Of a DNA stretch of 64,000 bases, positions 29,597-41,399 are shown piece after piece; positions within the stretch are counted from its first letter, which is position 1, and every line of letters starts with the position of its first letter. The stretch is from Carnegiea gigantea. Lineage: Eukaryota; Streptophyta; Magnoliopsida; Caryophyllales; Cactaceae. Both the position numbers and the translations under genes were made by a program. The stretch covers positions 827,501-891,500 of the forward strand of contig JAKOGI010000141.1 of assembly GCA_029747015.1 (NCBI GenBank), given 5' to 3'. The notes under the pieces were generated by a model. The model had not been told where the DNA came from, did no database searches, and saw only the letters and a list, made by a program, of their open reading frames with translations.

Positions 29597-32500
29597 GATA
29601 ACCCCAAACCAAGATTTTGCTTGTACTCAAGCAAAATAGATCAAACTACTACGAACCTACCTAACTTTTATGGGAATTATGGTTATGTTTAGTGCATGCA
29701 ACAAGCATTTCCAAACTCTTAGTTCCCCCAACTAGACAACTGAGGTCTCGTGAGAGTTTGTAGAAGATTTACTCATAAAATCTTTCGAAAACAAAGAAAA
29801 TCTCCTTGGATTTTACAAAACATGGCATATATACGAGCATTGGAGAAGTTTTTTATGCAATCCAAGCAAAAGAATCAACCTATCAACCAAGTCACCAAAC
29901 TATATACAAGTAGAGCATGTAACCCAAGAGACATTTAAGTTAAAAGATGCACCATTGGTTCCATTTATTACCTCACACAACATTACACAATGATATGTGC
30001 ACGTTGATGCGCTATGCAAAGGTGTACCAATCGTTAGTGACTTATTTGCTAATCTTGGAAAATTCATGTTCATTTGCCTATTTGCCTTCTTTGCTCATTT
30101 ATTTAGGAGGGGGGTTAATGAATCATTATGGTTAAATGAGACACCCAAATCCACTTGATTGATTGTACTCAAATTTGAGTCTTCCCTTATCCAAGGTGTA
30201 TTATTAGAACGTACAAAGTAGTTATTTTATTGGCCTAATAGAGATGTAATCAAGGATGATAGCACATTTTCAAAAGCCAATTAAAGATATGGAATTAAGT
30301 AGTGGCTTTGAACATAGGTGCCCAGTTTTCAACACTCTTAAGATTTTATTTTATTTTTAAATAGGGTATGAGCTTTGGAGGTAAGTAGACAAACAAGAAG
30401 TTCACATGCCAAATTAGCAATTAAACATAAGCATTTATGATTAGGTGAGTAAGGTAAACACAAAATTGCATAGATTTACGGGGTTTATTATAGAAAACCA
30501 AAACTACACCCTAGGCTAAGCATGCAACACTCTATTTAGATCTAGCTCAACAACCTAGCTATTGGGGATCTCGATAACTTAAAACGACACACAAGTATCC
30601 AAAGCAGAGTGAAAATATTTTTAGATTTTTGTAAATTTTTTAAAAATTTGTATAACTAGGTGTCTCACCCCTACCCCTCAAAATGTTCCCATCGTGAGAA
30701 TCTAGGAGCAAAAAGATAACTACACAACTAACGTGCATGTGAAACCAACACAAATCCCTAAAATACAAAATGTAGCGATACATATATATAAAACAAAGCA
30801 TGGCCACAAATATCTACAAAACAAATGACACTGTGGACAAGGTCACCAAGCCAAACACGCAAAAGACACATCATGGTGATCACAGCCATCTTGGCTTAAC
30901 AATTTCCAAATTTCACTTCAAAATCATTCACTTACAAAATCAAAATCCTAATATCCATAACTATATACAAAACGAAAGAAAGAAAAGTAGAAGTAGAAAA
31001 GGGAAGGGATGAAACGATCACACCAGGTTGGATACTAAATGTACTCAAACTAATCCTAACTTTGATGGTATCAAGAGGTTTATAGAGCTTCAACCATTCC
31101 ATATCATCATCGTGTTGTCACTTTTATCAATCTCCTTCAAGGCTTGTAAAAAACTATCAAATGAACCTGAATTATCCTCATAAAATTGGAAAGAATTAGT
31201 AGCAAAAAGAATATTTGAAATATCACCCCTAAGTGCAATACACATCAAGCCTTTTTTTGAGCTTGTCAAGATTCCAAGCCTACAATTTAAAAGAAAGGAG
31301 TTAAGAGACCACCAATGAAATATAGCAATGATGTGTAGTACTTTCTTAACTTATCATGGACCCTAGAAACATGAAAAGAATAATCACAATATGTGGTCTA
31401 TATGATTTTTCTACACAAGTCTTCTTGGTAAACATGATAAGGGTCAAAAGAGGAATTGGAACCTCCAGAGGTGCCCAAGGACACATCAAAAGCAATCACA
31501 TTCCCCTTAAGCATATCAAACAAGTGGTCAGAATGACCTAAAGCCACATTAATATCATGATTCACTAGATAGTCAATGTGCTTACAAACTCATGCGTAGG
31601 GGAAGAGGAGGGTGATGAACAAGTCAGAGACACGAGGATCATGTGAAGAGGGAGCGAGAGACACATGATTAATAAGCTCAAGACAAGGAAGGGGCACCTT
31701 ATACACAATCCCACAGGTGACTCCTCTAAAGGTGCCTTCTCAGCTATAAGCTCCTTCTCACAAATATCATCTAATTCACCAATGACATGTGACTTATCAA
31801 GATTAAACTCAACCTCATATTCCTCAGTCTCCTTAGGCTCTCCTAAAAGAAAGGGTTGGATATGACCAGGACATCTTCATGGGATTCCAAAGGCATGCTA
31901 GTCTTGATGCGAAGATGCATATATATAAGAAGGACCTACGCTAAAGTTGGTCTCATGCAAGATTGATATAGGACTCTCCAGTTGATGTTTAACTGACTCT
32001 AAGAATTGGTCTATGAATGTATTTGTTATGTTCTCCATGGACTCTCTATGTGTTCCTATTTATTGCTCAAGTTGCTCAAGTCTAGAGTTTGTAGAAGTAA
32101 CATGAGGACAAGAGTTGGTATTATTATTAGATGTTTGATAATAAACACACATAAGGGGAGCACATTAAAGGGTTAATGGAAGTGACACAAGATTTCGCAA
32201 ATTGTTCATTATAATATGATCTAGTATTAAAAGCTCATGGATGGGAAAAGTATCGCGAAGGAACAACCAACCTCTTCAAACTTATAAGTGTCACTAACCA
32301 ACCATCCAAACATATCCCCACTTTTGACCACATTTTTGGAATGGAAAGTCCAATACTCTAAAAGAATGTGGGTTTATAATTCATTTCCTAATTAATGACA
32401 CCCAAGATTCCTCATTGCCCATATGAATAACCATAACGAGCATATAAGCATATTGAGCAAGAATAACATTCAAATGATCCTAATAACAACAAAATAATTG

Positions 32501-32670
32501 CTTTTGATATTAGGGAAATCTTCCAAGCTTTTCGATTTCTAGGGATTTTGGGTTTTTAAAGACAAAGGACTAATATAACATGCAAATATCACTAAACTAA
32601 ACACAAAATAGCTAAGAACACACAAAAAGCGAGCTGATTTCACACCACCGTCCCAATAACGGTGCCATTT

Positions 32671-33897
32671 TGTTGGATATTTTTGGGGAGTAGGGGAAAA
32701 TTTGTCGTCCACAGGGTACTGTTGAAATCAAGTAATTTAGTAGCTAATATAGCTCTTATCTAGCATAAGAAAAGCAATAAAATACCAAAACATGATTAAA
32801 ACATCTAATCAAGTCTAATCAAGCATAGTCATAATCATCTGAGCATGCTTAACTAACACTAATTACAATTAAAACACATACAACAAAACTAAACCAAATC
32901 AAAGAAAAACATCAACGAAATTACCAAACTAGTAAACAACGTAACTAAGTTACTAGAAAGTGATTAAATCTAAGTTAGGAAATTAACAGAGCAAAAAGGA
33001 AAAGTTATCACAAAAGCATAAGTCCAACAATGGGGGTTTGACATCCAAAATTAGTGCAACGGGATGAATTTTTGGCTTGTCTCCATTATTTAGCACTAAT
33101 ATACTCTAGCTACTTCTGATCTGACCCATGATCAAATCAAAATTTTAAACTTGCAAAAATGGATTTTGAAACTGTAACTTAAGAGAAGAAAGAGTAAGAA
33201 AGACAGGAATTTGAAACATTCAAGAAGAATTAGAGAGATTAAGAACAGAAAAACAAAGAGAAACTGAAATAACATAACTAAATCATCAAATTCAAAGTCC
33301 CAATACTAACTCGAATCATTAGACCAAGAATAAAAGCATGGAAAAATATGAAATTGCAACAAAATGATTGAAAATAAAAGAGAGAAAAGAAAGTACTGAA
33401 TGACTAACTTGAATACATTAAAAACTTTAATGTGTCTACAAATTAAGCTAAATCTATATAAACCTACTCCCAAAGCCCTAGACTAAACCTAAAAAACCCT
33501 ACTTGAATTCAAAAATAGGGAAAAAAAGTACTTGTATTCTCAAGTCTATGAGTTTGACATGATCATGCCATGTGGCATGTGGATACAATGCCAACTATCT
33601 GAAATTCGTCAACAATAATTTTACGAAAGTAGGGCTCGCACGGGCATGCCATGTGACAGGGGCGACTGGTGCCACGTTGTTGCTCTTCTTTTGTTTCTTG
33701 TTTCTTCTGTAGTTTTTATGACGGGTTAAGCCATGCCCAACTTTTAGCATGTTTTGTACTCATTATCCTCAACTTTAAGCAATTATCTTTATTACCCACA
33801 AAATCAAAAAAACACTAATAAAAAATGAAATTTACCAATTAGTATGAGCTAAAATTTAGGTTGAAATAAAGTATAAAATAAACACATTTTGGACCCA
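32671..33897 (-). repeat. LTR of copy 3 (5' side on the minus strand)
   Basis: Begins TGTTGGATA on the plus strand right after the primer-site complement (AACGGTGCCATTT). Partner of 28326-29596. Confidence 0.65.
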
Positions 33898-35066
33898 AAT
33901 ATTGAGTTCAAAAACAAACTTTAAAACAAGGTATGGTTCTTACTTTCTTTGCAAGGGTGATGAATGATTTAATCTTCAATGATGATGACTGGAATCAGTA
34001 GATTTGTAATGACTTAAAATTTGCAATTTATTTTATGTATAATATTTAGCTTAATTAATGCAATAGATTCCCTAATTGAGCATTACTATTGTAATTCTTG
34101 AAAGAAATATGAGGTAAGATTTGTTCAGATCAACTTTCTTCACTTAACATGTTAAGTGTTTATTAATAGACAAAACTAGTTATCAGATTACCCTTGGTCA
34201 TTCAGGCCATTGAGGTAAACATGAACCCAAGTTAGGAACTTGGCACTTTATTGATGCAATGTATATATCCTAACCTCCTTTTTGATGCCTCTTTCAATAT
34301 TGTTGAGCCTTTTAAGATATTTTACGTTGTTGGACCTCTTTGTTGTTTGTTGGCTTGGTTTAGCTTATGATGAATGAAATGCCTTCTTATAAGATAACAA
34401 TTTTCAGTGTGAAAAGAGTAGGTTGAGTTGCGAGAGGATAGCTCCCCAGATCAAGGTAAGATAACCTTGATGCTAAGACAATTTAGTCTCCTTGGTATAT
34501 ACAATGGACATATTTTATGATATTAGCTACCATTGTGTGATACACCATGAACTAGATCCATTGTATGTCATGATGAATCAACGCTTGAGAATGAAATGAA
34601 CATAACTAATAGGTTTGAGTAAACAAAACAAAATAAGACTGGTGTATGGGATTAGATTGTAACGGAACTGACATGTTTATAAATTGTTGGAATTCATTTC
34701 CTTCTCACCCCAAAAATGTTTGAAATAAATTTAAATTTACATTTAACTATTTAGAGTAGAATGATTTAGTTTTGTCTCACTATTCAAACTATTTTGTTCT
34801 CAGGTACCAAAAGGCTGCACAGGGGTGGGAGTTATTTTGAGCTCATGAAGTCAATAGAAGGAATTTACTAGTTTAATCATTAAAGAAAATTTCAATTATT
34901 ATTAATGTTTAGAACCTCGAGCTATTATTTGGGTTTTGCAAGTTAACTGGCTTATTATTTTCTTCAACACTATTGTCTTTAAGTATGGTATTGGCATGGT
35001 ATTTTCAAGAAATTAAAGGAGTAATGTCTAATTTTTGCAAGTCTGTTGCATTAACCAAGTTACGTA
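33898..35066. other. AT-rich intergenic DNA, nothing recognised
   Basis: No open frame of note, no terminal repeats and no similarity to the neighbouring elements that I can see. Confidence 0.5.
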
Positions 35067-35313
35067 CTCCCTCTATCTCCCAAAAAAATGCCTAAGCTTT
35101 GACTTTTGGGATCAAGATTTGTAAACTTAACCATTAAACTATCAAAATATACATTGATTTACGATATGAAACTTTCACCATAAGAATTTTTATAAAAATA
35201 TAAGAATAAATCTTATAATTTTCGCTAATACATATTGTTAGAAATTAATAGCCAAAGTGTTATATTGGAGACTGTAAAATGTCTAAGTAAGATATTTTTC
35301 GGGACAAAGTGAG
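35067..35313. mobile_element. Stowaway-type MITE (Tc1/mariner)
   Basis: 247 bp flanked by TA dinucleotides (35065-35066 and 35314-35315). The left end CTCCCTCTATCTCCCAAAAA and the right end, whose complement is CTCACTTTGTCCCGAAAAA, form the classic Stowaway terminal inverted repeat. No coding capacity; it would depend on a mariner transposase in trans. Confidence 0.85.
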
Positions 35314-35892
35314 TATTAGAAACAAATTATATTAGAATTCTTAGGCTGTTACTAGAATCTTTTATGGAGTATCAATTGTTGAGTGGGTAGAGGATTATTT
35401 TAAGTGCCACCCTCATAATGTCACAAGGTCCTTTGCATACTCTGATAAATTGGCTTAGCTTGCTTTTCGCCCCTTTGTTTATATATTGTTTCCTAACTTT
35501 GATTTTAAGCCAATTAATTAGTGTTCCAACCAAAACAAAAACTATTAAAAAACAAGAACTTTATATCTAACGTAAATACAAATATTTCATTATCTTTGAG
35601 TTTGTCACAAATGATACTATATGGTTATTTGAAACAATAAACACAATGTGATTATCATATGATCTACTTAATAATGAAAAAGTTCTTCTGTAACAATTAA
35701 CCTCATTGCACTCATGTAGAGATATAAGCTTATGCAATGTGTTGTACAAATGTAATCCAAATGTCTCACCATGCAGCATAAGAAAGTAATCAATAATAAA
35801 GTGTGGTCATTGCAAAATGTCTTTCTCTCAAACAGCCCATAGGCGATAATTGTCTAATTGCCCATGAAATAATGGAAACTAGTACATAAAAA

Positions 35893-36873
35893 CTTACATG
35901 AGCTTGACTTGTTGCACTTAAAGTGGACATAAGTAAGGAATATGATTGTATTAAATGGGATTTGTTGGAAGCATTGTTAATACATTTTGGATTCTCGAAC
36001 TTAAAGACCAAAATCATACTAGAATGTGAGACAATTGTATCATACTTTATGCTTATCAATGGGGTCCCATCTAAACTTAGGCTAGGGGCTAGAATCAAGC
36101 AAGGAGATCCACTGTCACTATATATGTTTATTGCCTACATGAAGATGCTATCAGGTATACTTTCCAGTGCTAGTGAGCAAAGTCTAGTTATGAGAATATG
36201 AGTTGCCATCAGGAACTCCTAATTAACCATTTATTATTTGCGATAATGCTGCTATTTTATGCTGTAAGAGAACCTATACTGGTAGCTTAATTCAATCATA
36301 GATACTTTCTGTCCAATTTCGAGGCAAATGGCAAATGTATAAAATCATTGATTTTTGTGTCCCCCAATGCATCTGAGGAAGACAGACAACTACTGAAGCT
36401 ATTCTTTAATTTCTCAACCGAGGAGATCTTTGCAAGCTACCTGGGCACCCATTGTCATGCAAGGATCAAATCATACCCACTTTGTAATCTTAATAGATCA
36501 TTTACAAAGCAGGCTGCAAGAATGGAAAACTAAAATCCTATCTCAAATGGGGAAGTTCACCTTGATTGATGCTATTTTGGTAGGCTATGAAATCATATCA
36601 CGTTGCTCATCAAACTACCATGATAAATAATGGACATGGTGAATAAAATTCTTACAAGAGTTTTTTATGCTAATGTGTATTGGAAAGTGCTCAATACAAT
36701 GGATTAAGAAGAAGACCCTAAGAATTGAGATTGCCAAAAGGATTAAAGGGTTTGAGCATGCAAGACATAAGATCTTTTAATGACTCCTTGCTTATACGAG
36801 AAATATGTACAAAGCCACGCCTCATATTATCTTAGATTTATTCGGCTAAATATTAGCTAGCATGACCTATTAT
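35893..36873 (+). pseudogene. L1-like LINE ORF2 fragment: reverse transcriptase
   Basis: Translation shows RT motif A (LKVDISKEYDCIKWD), the GVPS block, then RIKQGDPLSLYMF (motif B). The catalytic FADD region near 36235-36250 is present only with a frame change. Later blocks (KILSQMGKFTLIDAI; LPKGLKGLSMQDIRSFNDSLL near 36735-36800) follow the usual order of plant L1 ORF2. Several stops and frameshifts make it dead. The 5' end is truncated or too decayed to define. It is cut at 36874 by the foldback element and resumes at 38640. Confidence 0.8.
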
Positions 36874-38636
36874 GGCTCTGTTCTTTTCGTGGGTCAATCC
36901 ACATTTACCAACCTCAACCCACTTCAATCTACTTTAACCTATTTCAACCTACTTCAACCCACCTGAAAAAAAATACCAACTTCAACCCACTTCAACCTAC
37001 TTCAACCCACTTCAACCAATTTCAACCCACCCCTTCATAATTTTAATAATTTGTAAAGTATCATATGGGATTTAGGGCCTGTTGTTTTCGTGAGTACATT
37101 GGGTGGGAAAAAGGGTGAAGTCGGTTGAAGTAGGTTGAGGTAGGTTGAGGTAGGCTGAAGTTGGTTTTTTTTTTTTTTTTTTTGAGTTGGGTTGAAATAG
37201 GTTGAACTAGATTGAAGTGGGTTGATGTAGGCTGAAGTGCATTGAAGTTGGTTTATTTTGTATGTGGTGGATTGAAGTGGATTAAAACAACGAGAATGCA
37301 ACTAATGTGTGATAATTTATGATGTTATCGAAATTTGTGAAATTTATGCTCATACTTTTATATTTTATATTTTTATTTTTTATTATTTATTTTGTATTTT
37401 GTATTTTTTTATTTTGTATTTTGTATTTTTTATTTTGTATTTTGTATTTTTTATTTTGTATTTTTATTTTGTATTTTTATTTTTTTATTTTTTATTTTTT
37501 ATTTTTTTATTTTTATTTTTATTTTTATTTTTATTTTTATTTTTTGGTTTTTATTTTTTATTTTTATTTTTATTTTTATTTTTATTTTTATTTTTATTTT
37601 TATTTTTATTTTTATTTTTATTTTCTTATTTTCTTATTTTTTATTTTTTATTTTTTTAATTTCTTGATTCTTATTTTTTATTTTTTATGATGTTTGTTTT
37701 ATTTTTTACTTTTTATTTCTTATTTTTTAATTTTAATTTTTATTTTTTGAATAAAAATTTAAAAATTATAAATTAAAAAATAAAAAATTTAAAAAATAAA
37801 AAATAAAAAAAGAACCAAGAAATTAATAAAATTTAAAAAATAAAAATAAAAAACTAAAAATAAAAAAATTAGAAATAAAAAAAGATAAAATTTAAAAAAT
37901 AAAAATGAAAAACGAAAAATGGAAAATAAAAAATAAAAATAAAAAAATACAAAATACAAAATAAAAAAATAAAAAATACAAAATAAAAAATAAAAAATAC
38001 AAAATACAAAATACAAAATACAAAATACAAAAATACAAAAATAAAAAATAAAAAATAAAAATGAAAAATGAAAAATGAAAAATACAGAAATAAAAAAATA
38101 AAATATAAAAAATAAAATATAAAAAATAAAAAATAAAAATATGAAAAATGAAAAATGAAAAATAAAAAATAAAAAAATAAAAAATGAAAAATGAAAAAAT
38201 GAAAAACGAAAAATAAAAAATACAAAATGAAAAATACAAAAATTAAAAATTAAAAATGAAAAATGAAAAATAAAAAATAAAAAATAAAAAATGAAAAATG
38301 AAAAAATGAAAAATGAAAAAATGAAAAATGAAAAATAAAAAAATACAAAATACAAAATAAAAAACAAAAAGTTCACAAAATTTCGATAACTTCATAAATT
38401 ATCACACATTAGTTACATTCTTATTATTTTAACCCACCTCAACCCACCACATAAAAAATATACCAACTTCAACCCACTTCAACCAACATCAACCCACTTC
38501 AACCTACTTCAACCTATTTCAACCCACCTCAAAAAAAAAAAAAAAACCAATTTCAACCTACCTCAACCCAGTTCAATCTACTTCAACTTACTTCACCCTT
38601 TTACCCACCTAATTTATCCACGAAAAGAACAGAGCC
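36874..38636. mobile_element. Foldback element with GGCTCTGTTCTTTTCGTGG ends and (TTTTTA)n core
   Basis: Left terminus GGCTCTGTTCTTTTCGTGG (36874) is inverted at 38636. TAT flanks both sides (36871-36873 and 38637-38639). A second inverted copy of the terminus begins at about 37076. From there to about 37345 the sequence (TTGAAGTAGGTTGA-type repeats, then ATGTGTGATAATTTATGA) is mirrored at about 38365-38636. The centre is (TTTTTA)n switching to (TAAAAA)n near 37750, so the whole can fold into one giant hairpin. There is no transposase. Long frames of alternating F/Y/I/L residues are artefacts. It interrupts a LINE, so it is a real insertion. Confidence 0.8.
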
Positions 38637-38639
38637 TAT

Positions 38640-39673
38640 GTATGTTAGAGCAGCTTTTAGAGCAACCTTCAAACATGAGGAAGAAAAGGGCTAATGCATG
38701 CAGTGAAGACATTTTAAGAAGAACTCTGATGGACTATAAGAAAAGCAGATAAGGTTAGGATTAGAATTAATAAATGGATACTACAATAGCCCCTTGTGTT
38801 TTGAAGCCAATAAGAAGCAATAGATTGGCAGTAGAAAAGGTCAATGAACCCTTTGATGTGAGTGGAAAAAATTGGAATTGCAGCCTGATAAGAAGATATT
38901 TTCTCATAAAACAACAAGCCACATATTAGTTGTGGCCATTCAAAAATGAGGCAAGAGATGATATTATTATATGGGCTCAAACAAAAATAGGTAAGTATGT
39001 AGTTAAATCTAGCTATGCTTGGTTGGTGAAAGGATGGGATGACAATGGGAACCTTAAAAACTATAGTCGAATGTGGAAAATTATATTATGCTTATGGTTT
39101 CCTAACAAATGCAAAATTTTGCTTAAAAAAATCATCCACAATGGAATGTCTGCAAGCCAAAAATCGACGACGTGGGGACTAAACTATCTAAAGTAGTGTT
39201 CATTTTTCCATGAAGAAGAAGAAATAAGAGAACATCTATTTAAAGAATGTGCTTTCACTTAATGATTTCGGGCAACAACCAGCCTGGAACTTCAAGTATA
39301 AGGCAATCAACTTATCGGATTTGGACACCGATTAAGAGACTAGATCCTATATCTCTACAAAATTGGTAAACAGAAGACACTACTGATATAACAATTTGTG
39401 TGTTAATCGTGCAGTATATGGGTATTTAGAAACATATGCCAATTTAGAAATGGGAAAGTAGCTTTGAAGAGTGCTTTTCATACAAATACCAAGGAATAGG
39501 ACCAGCATTCACAAGCCACCTCCTGAAAAGAGCCATCTAAGGATTATATAGCTGCAACCTACATCCTCAACAAGCCTTGACATCGACTTTTGTCTATTAT
39601 TATGAAGATTGTAATGTAATGCTAGAGATATCAATAATATAGAGGGAGCACGGAGACAAAAGGGATAGAACGG
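38640..39673 (+). pseudogene. L1-like LINE ORF2 fragment: C-terminal zinc-binding region
   Basis: Continues the LINE after the foldback insertion. The frame at 38930-39196 has the zf-RVT pattern (W-x2-T-K-x-G-K-Y-x-V-K-S-S-Y-x-W, then FPNKCKILLKKIIHNGMSAS). The next frame reads FFHEEEEIREHLFKECAF, equivalent to the usual C-x-x-C...EH-LF-x-C motif. The fragment ends where the Gypsy LTR starts at 39674 and the LINE resumes at 54398. Confidence 0.75.
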
Positions 39674-39885
39674 TGTGAATGTCACACGTGCATAGGATTT
39701 CGTTAGTGTTTCAGAGTCGTTGTAGGGGATTATTATGCTTAGTTATACGATTTATGCCCCTATTTCTAGCGTTACGCTTAGGTTTTGCTTGTTTGAGAGT
39801 GTTTGCAGATTTTGACCTTGTGAGCCCAAAGCATGTCAGTAGAATAAAGATTCTGTGGCCTTGTGGATAAAAAAAGATGGCAAAA
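39674..39885 (+). repeat. 5' LTR, first part (before nested insertion)
   Basis: Matches 53236-53440 of the 3' LTR (shared TTTATGCCC, GAGAGTG, GAGCCCAAAGCATGT). It ends in CAAAA, the target site of the nested element. Confidence 0.85.
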
Positions 39886-40172
39886 TGTTATGATTTTCTG
39901 CAAGTATACGGTTTATCATTGTAAAACTTACATACATCGATCCTCAGGGATGTGATGTGAAACTGGATTACTGAAATTCCTAATTTACTACTAAATAACA
40001 TATACTAGATGGAGAATGAATCTTAAGCTCCTAAATAACAAAAATAATACAACTAGAGTAGCGTAACTGTTTAAAAACTCTTTGTATTTGAAAATCAAGG
40101 CGCAGTGGTTCTAAGAATTAGCAAGAGTTAGTGCACAAACCATATCACAAAAGCATGAGAAGAAGTAGCAAC

Positions 40173-40417
40173 TAGGGCTGTAAAAGTCTGACCCGACACG
40201 ATAACCCGACCTGAATTCGATCCGAATTTACTAAAAGAAACACGAACCCGACCCGAACCGAACCGATGTCGACCCGAAATCGACACGATTTGACCGTTTT
40301 GTATGAAAACTTGTTATTTTTCAGTTTCGAGCAAATCTAAGCTATTTTCAAGGCCGACACGAAACTGACCCATTTATTAAATGGGTCGACCTGACCTGAC
40401 CCATTTTATAGCTTTAA
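40173..40417. mobile_element. hAT-like MITE inside the nested LTR
   Basis: 245 bp absent from the partner LTR, flanked by TAGCAAC (40166-40172 and 40418-40424). Ends TAGGGCTGTAAAA and TTTTATAGCTTTA are imperfect inverted repeats. The interior is rich in CCCGACC/CCGAACC words. A 7-8 bp duplication and TAGGG-type ends are typical of hAT. Confidence 0.8.
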
Positions 40418-41103
40418 TAGCAACCCATAAATCGAAATAGAATAGGAGTAGCACAATTTTGCAGACCACAAGAGTAAGAGATAAATGCCCAAACTTAATT
40501 CAAGAATGATAAAATAGCTAAGCCTAAATTTCCGAACTCAACAGAACACAATTGAAACAAGGGAACTTTCAATACCCAAATCATACAAATTTTACCTTCA
40601 ACCTGATAATTGAATGAATTCGGACAAAGAGCAAAGCAACCAAAATTCGAGCGGAGGAAAAATAAAATGGCAGAACAATTCATAAATTAAATCCAAAAGC
40701 TTGTAATTTCAACAATTATATCCAAACTTCATCTAGAAAAGTAGAAATCCGAATTCCAGATCCCAATTTACTAATTTAAGATGAGATTTCAAGAATAAGA
40801 TCTAAAACTAAAAAAACAAGAAGTTGAATATGGAAATCTAACTATGCCACTCCAACTCTAATCTTTCTTTTTCGATCTCAGGCTTTAACCCATTATGAAG
40901 ATCCCTTGGTGTGTCGTTCGCCTTGCTCGTTGCCCTTCATCTACTCCAATTAACTCCAATTCTGGTTGAGTAACAACTTGGGGAATTAATGAAGATGAAT
41001 GAAGAGAAGAATGAAGGCTAATCGATCATCCCTAGGAAACAAAGGGCTCGTGCGTTTCTTCAGTAGATAGAAAGAAGAATAACCTCAACTTTCCAGCGTC
41101 TAG

Positions 41104-41399
41104 TGATGTAGGGGAATTATTTCCAATATTTCTATTTTCTATTTTTAGTTTCTGCAAAATAATGACCAAGTTGTTACAGGAATGATGAGCTGGCAGAAGT
41201 TGGTTACCAGGGAGAGGATTATCGATGCAATAGTGCTATATATATAGCACCTGCAAGAAAGGATGATATAAGAAGAATTTATCCTCATTTGTCTTTTCTC
41301 TCTCTCTTACCCACTATGAATTTTCCCTAAATTAGCTAAGTTACAGCTTTATCGAAATCCCTCTTCTTCATTCTGGGAGAATTCCTTGCAGCAGTATCA
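41104..41399. mobile_element. Solo LTR inside the nested LTR
   Basis: 296 bp absent from the partner LTR, flanked by the 5-bp repeat TCTAG (41099-41103 and 41400-41404). It begins TGATGT and ends GTATCA, the TG...CA rule for LTRs. A TATA-like GCTATATATATAGC lies near 41235. The best reading is a complete LTR element reduced by LTR-LTR recombination. Confidence 0.82.

Larger units (their letters stand above)
28326..33897 (-). mobile_element. Non-coding Gypsy-type LTR element (copy 3)
   Basis: LTRs of about 1.27 kb (28326-29596) and 1.23 kb (32671-33897) flank a 3.1-kb interior. Just left of the right-hand LTR the minus strand reads AAATGGCACCGTTATTGGGAC, close to the Asp-tRNA primer site of Athila-like Gypsy elements. 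At the other LTR the minus strand has a purine tract (GGTTTGGGGTTAT). The interior has no intact frame for gag or pol and shares blocks with copies 1 and 2. The LTRs are strongly diverged, so this is an old insertion. Confidence 0.65.

Noticed and set aside
37309..38376. Frames up to 195 codons of F, Y, I and L resembling membrane proteins
   Set aside because: They translate (TTTTTA)n and (TAAAAA)n tracts of the foldback core; the hydrophobicity is a composition artefact.
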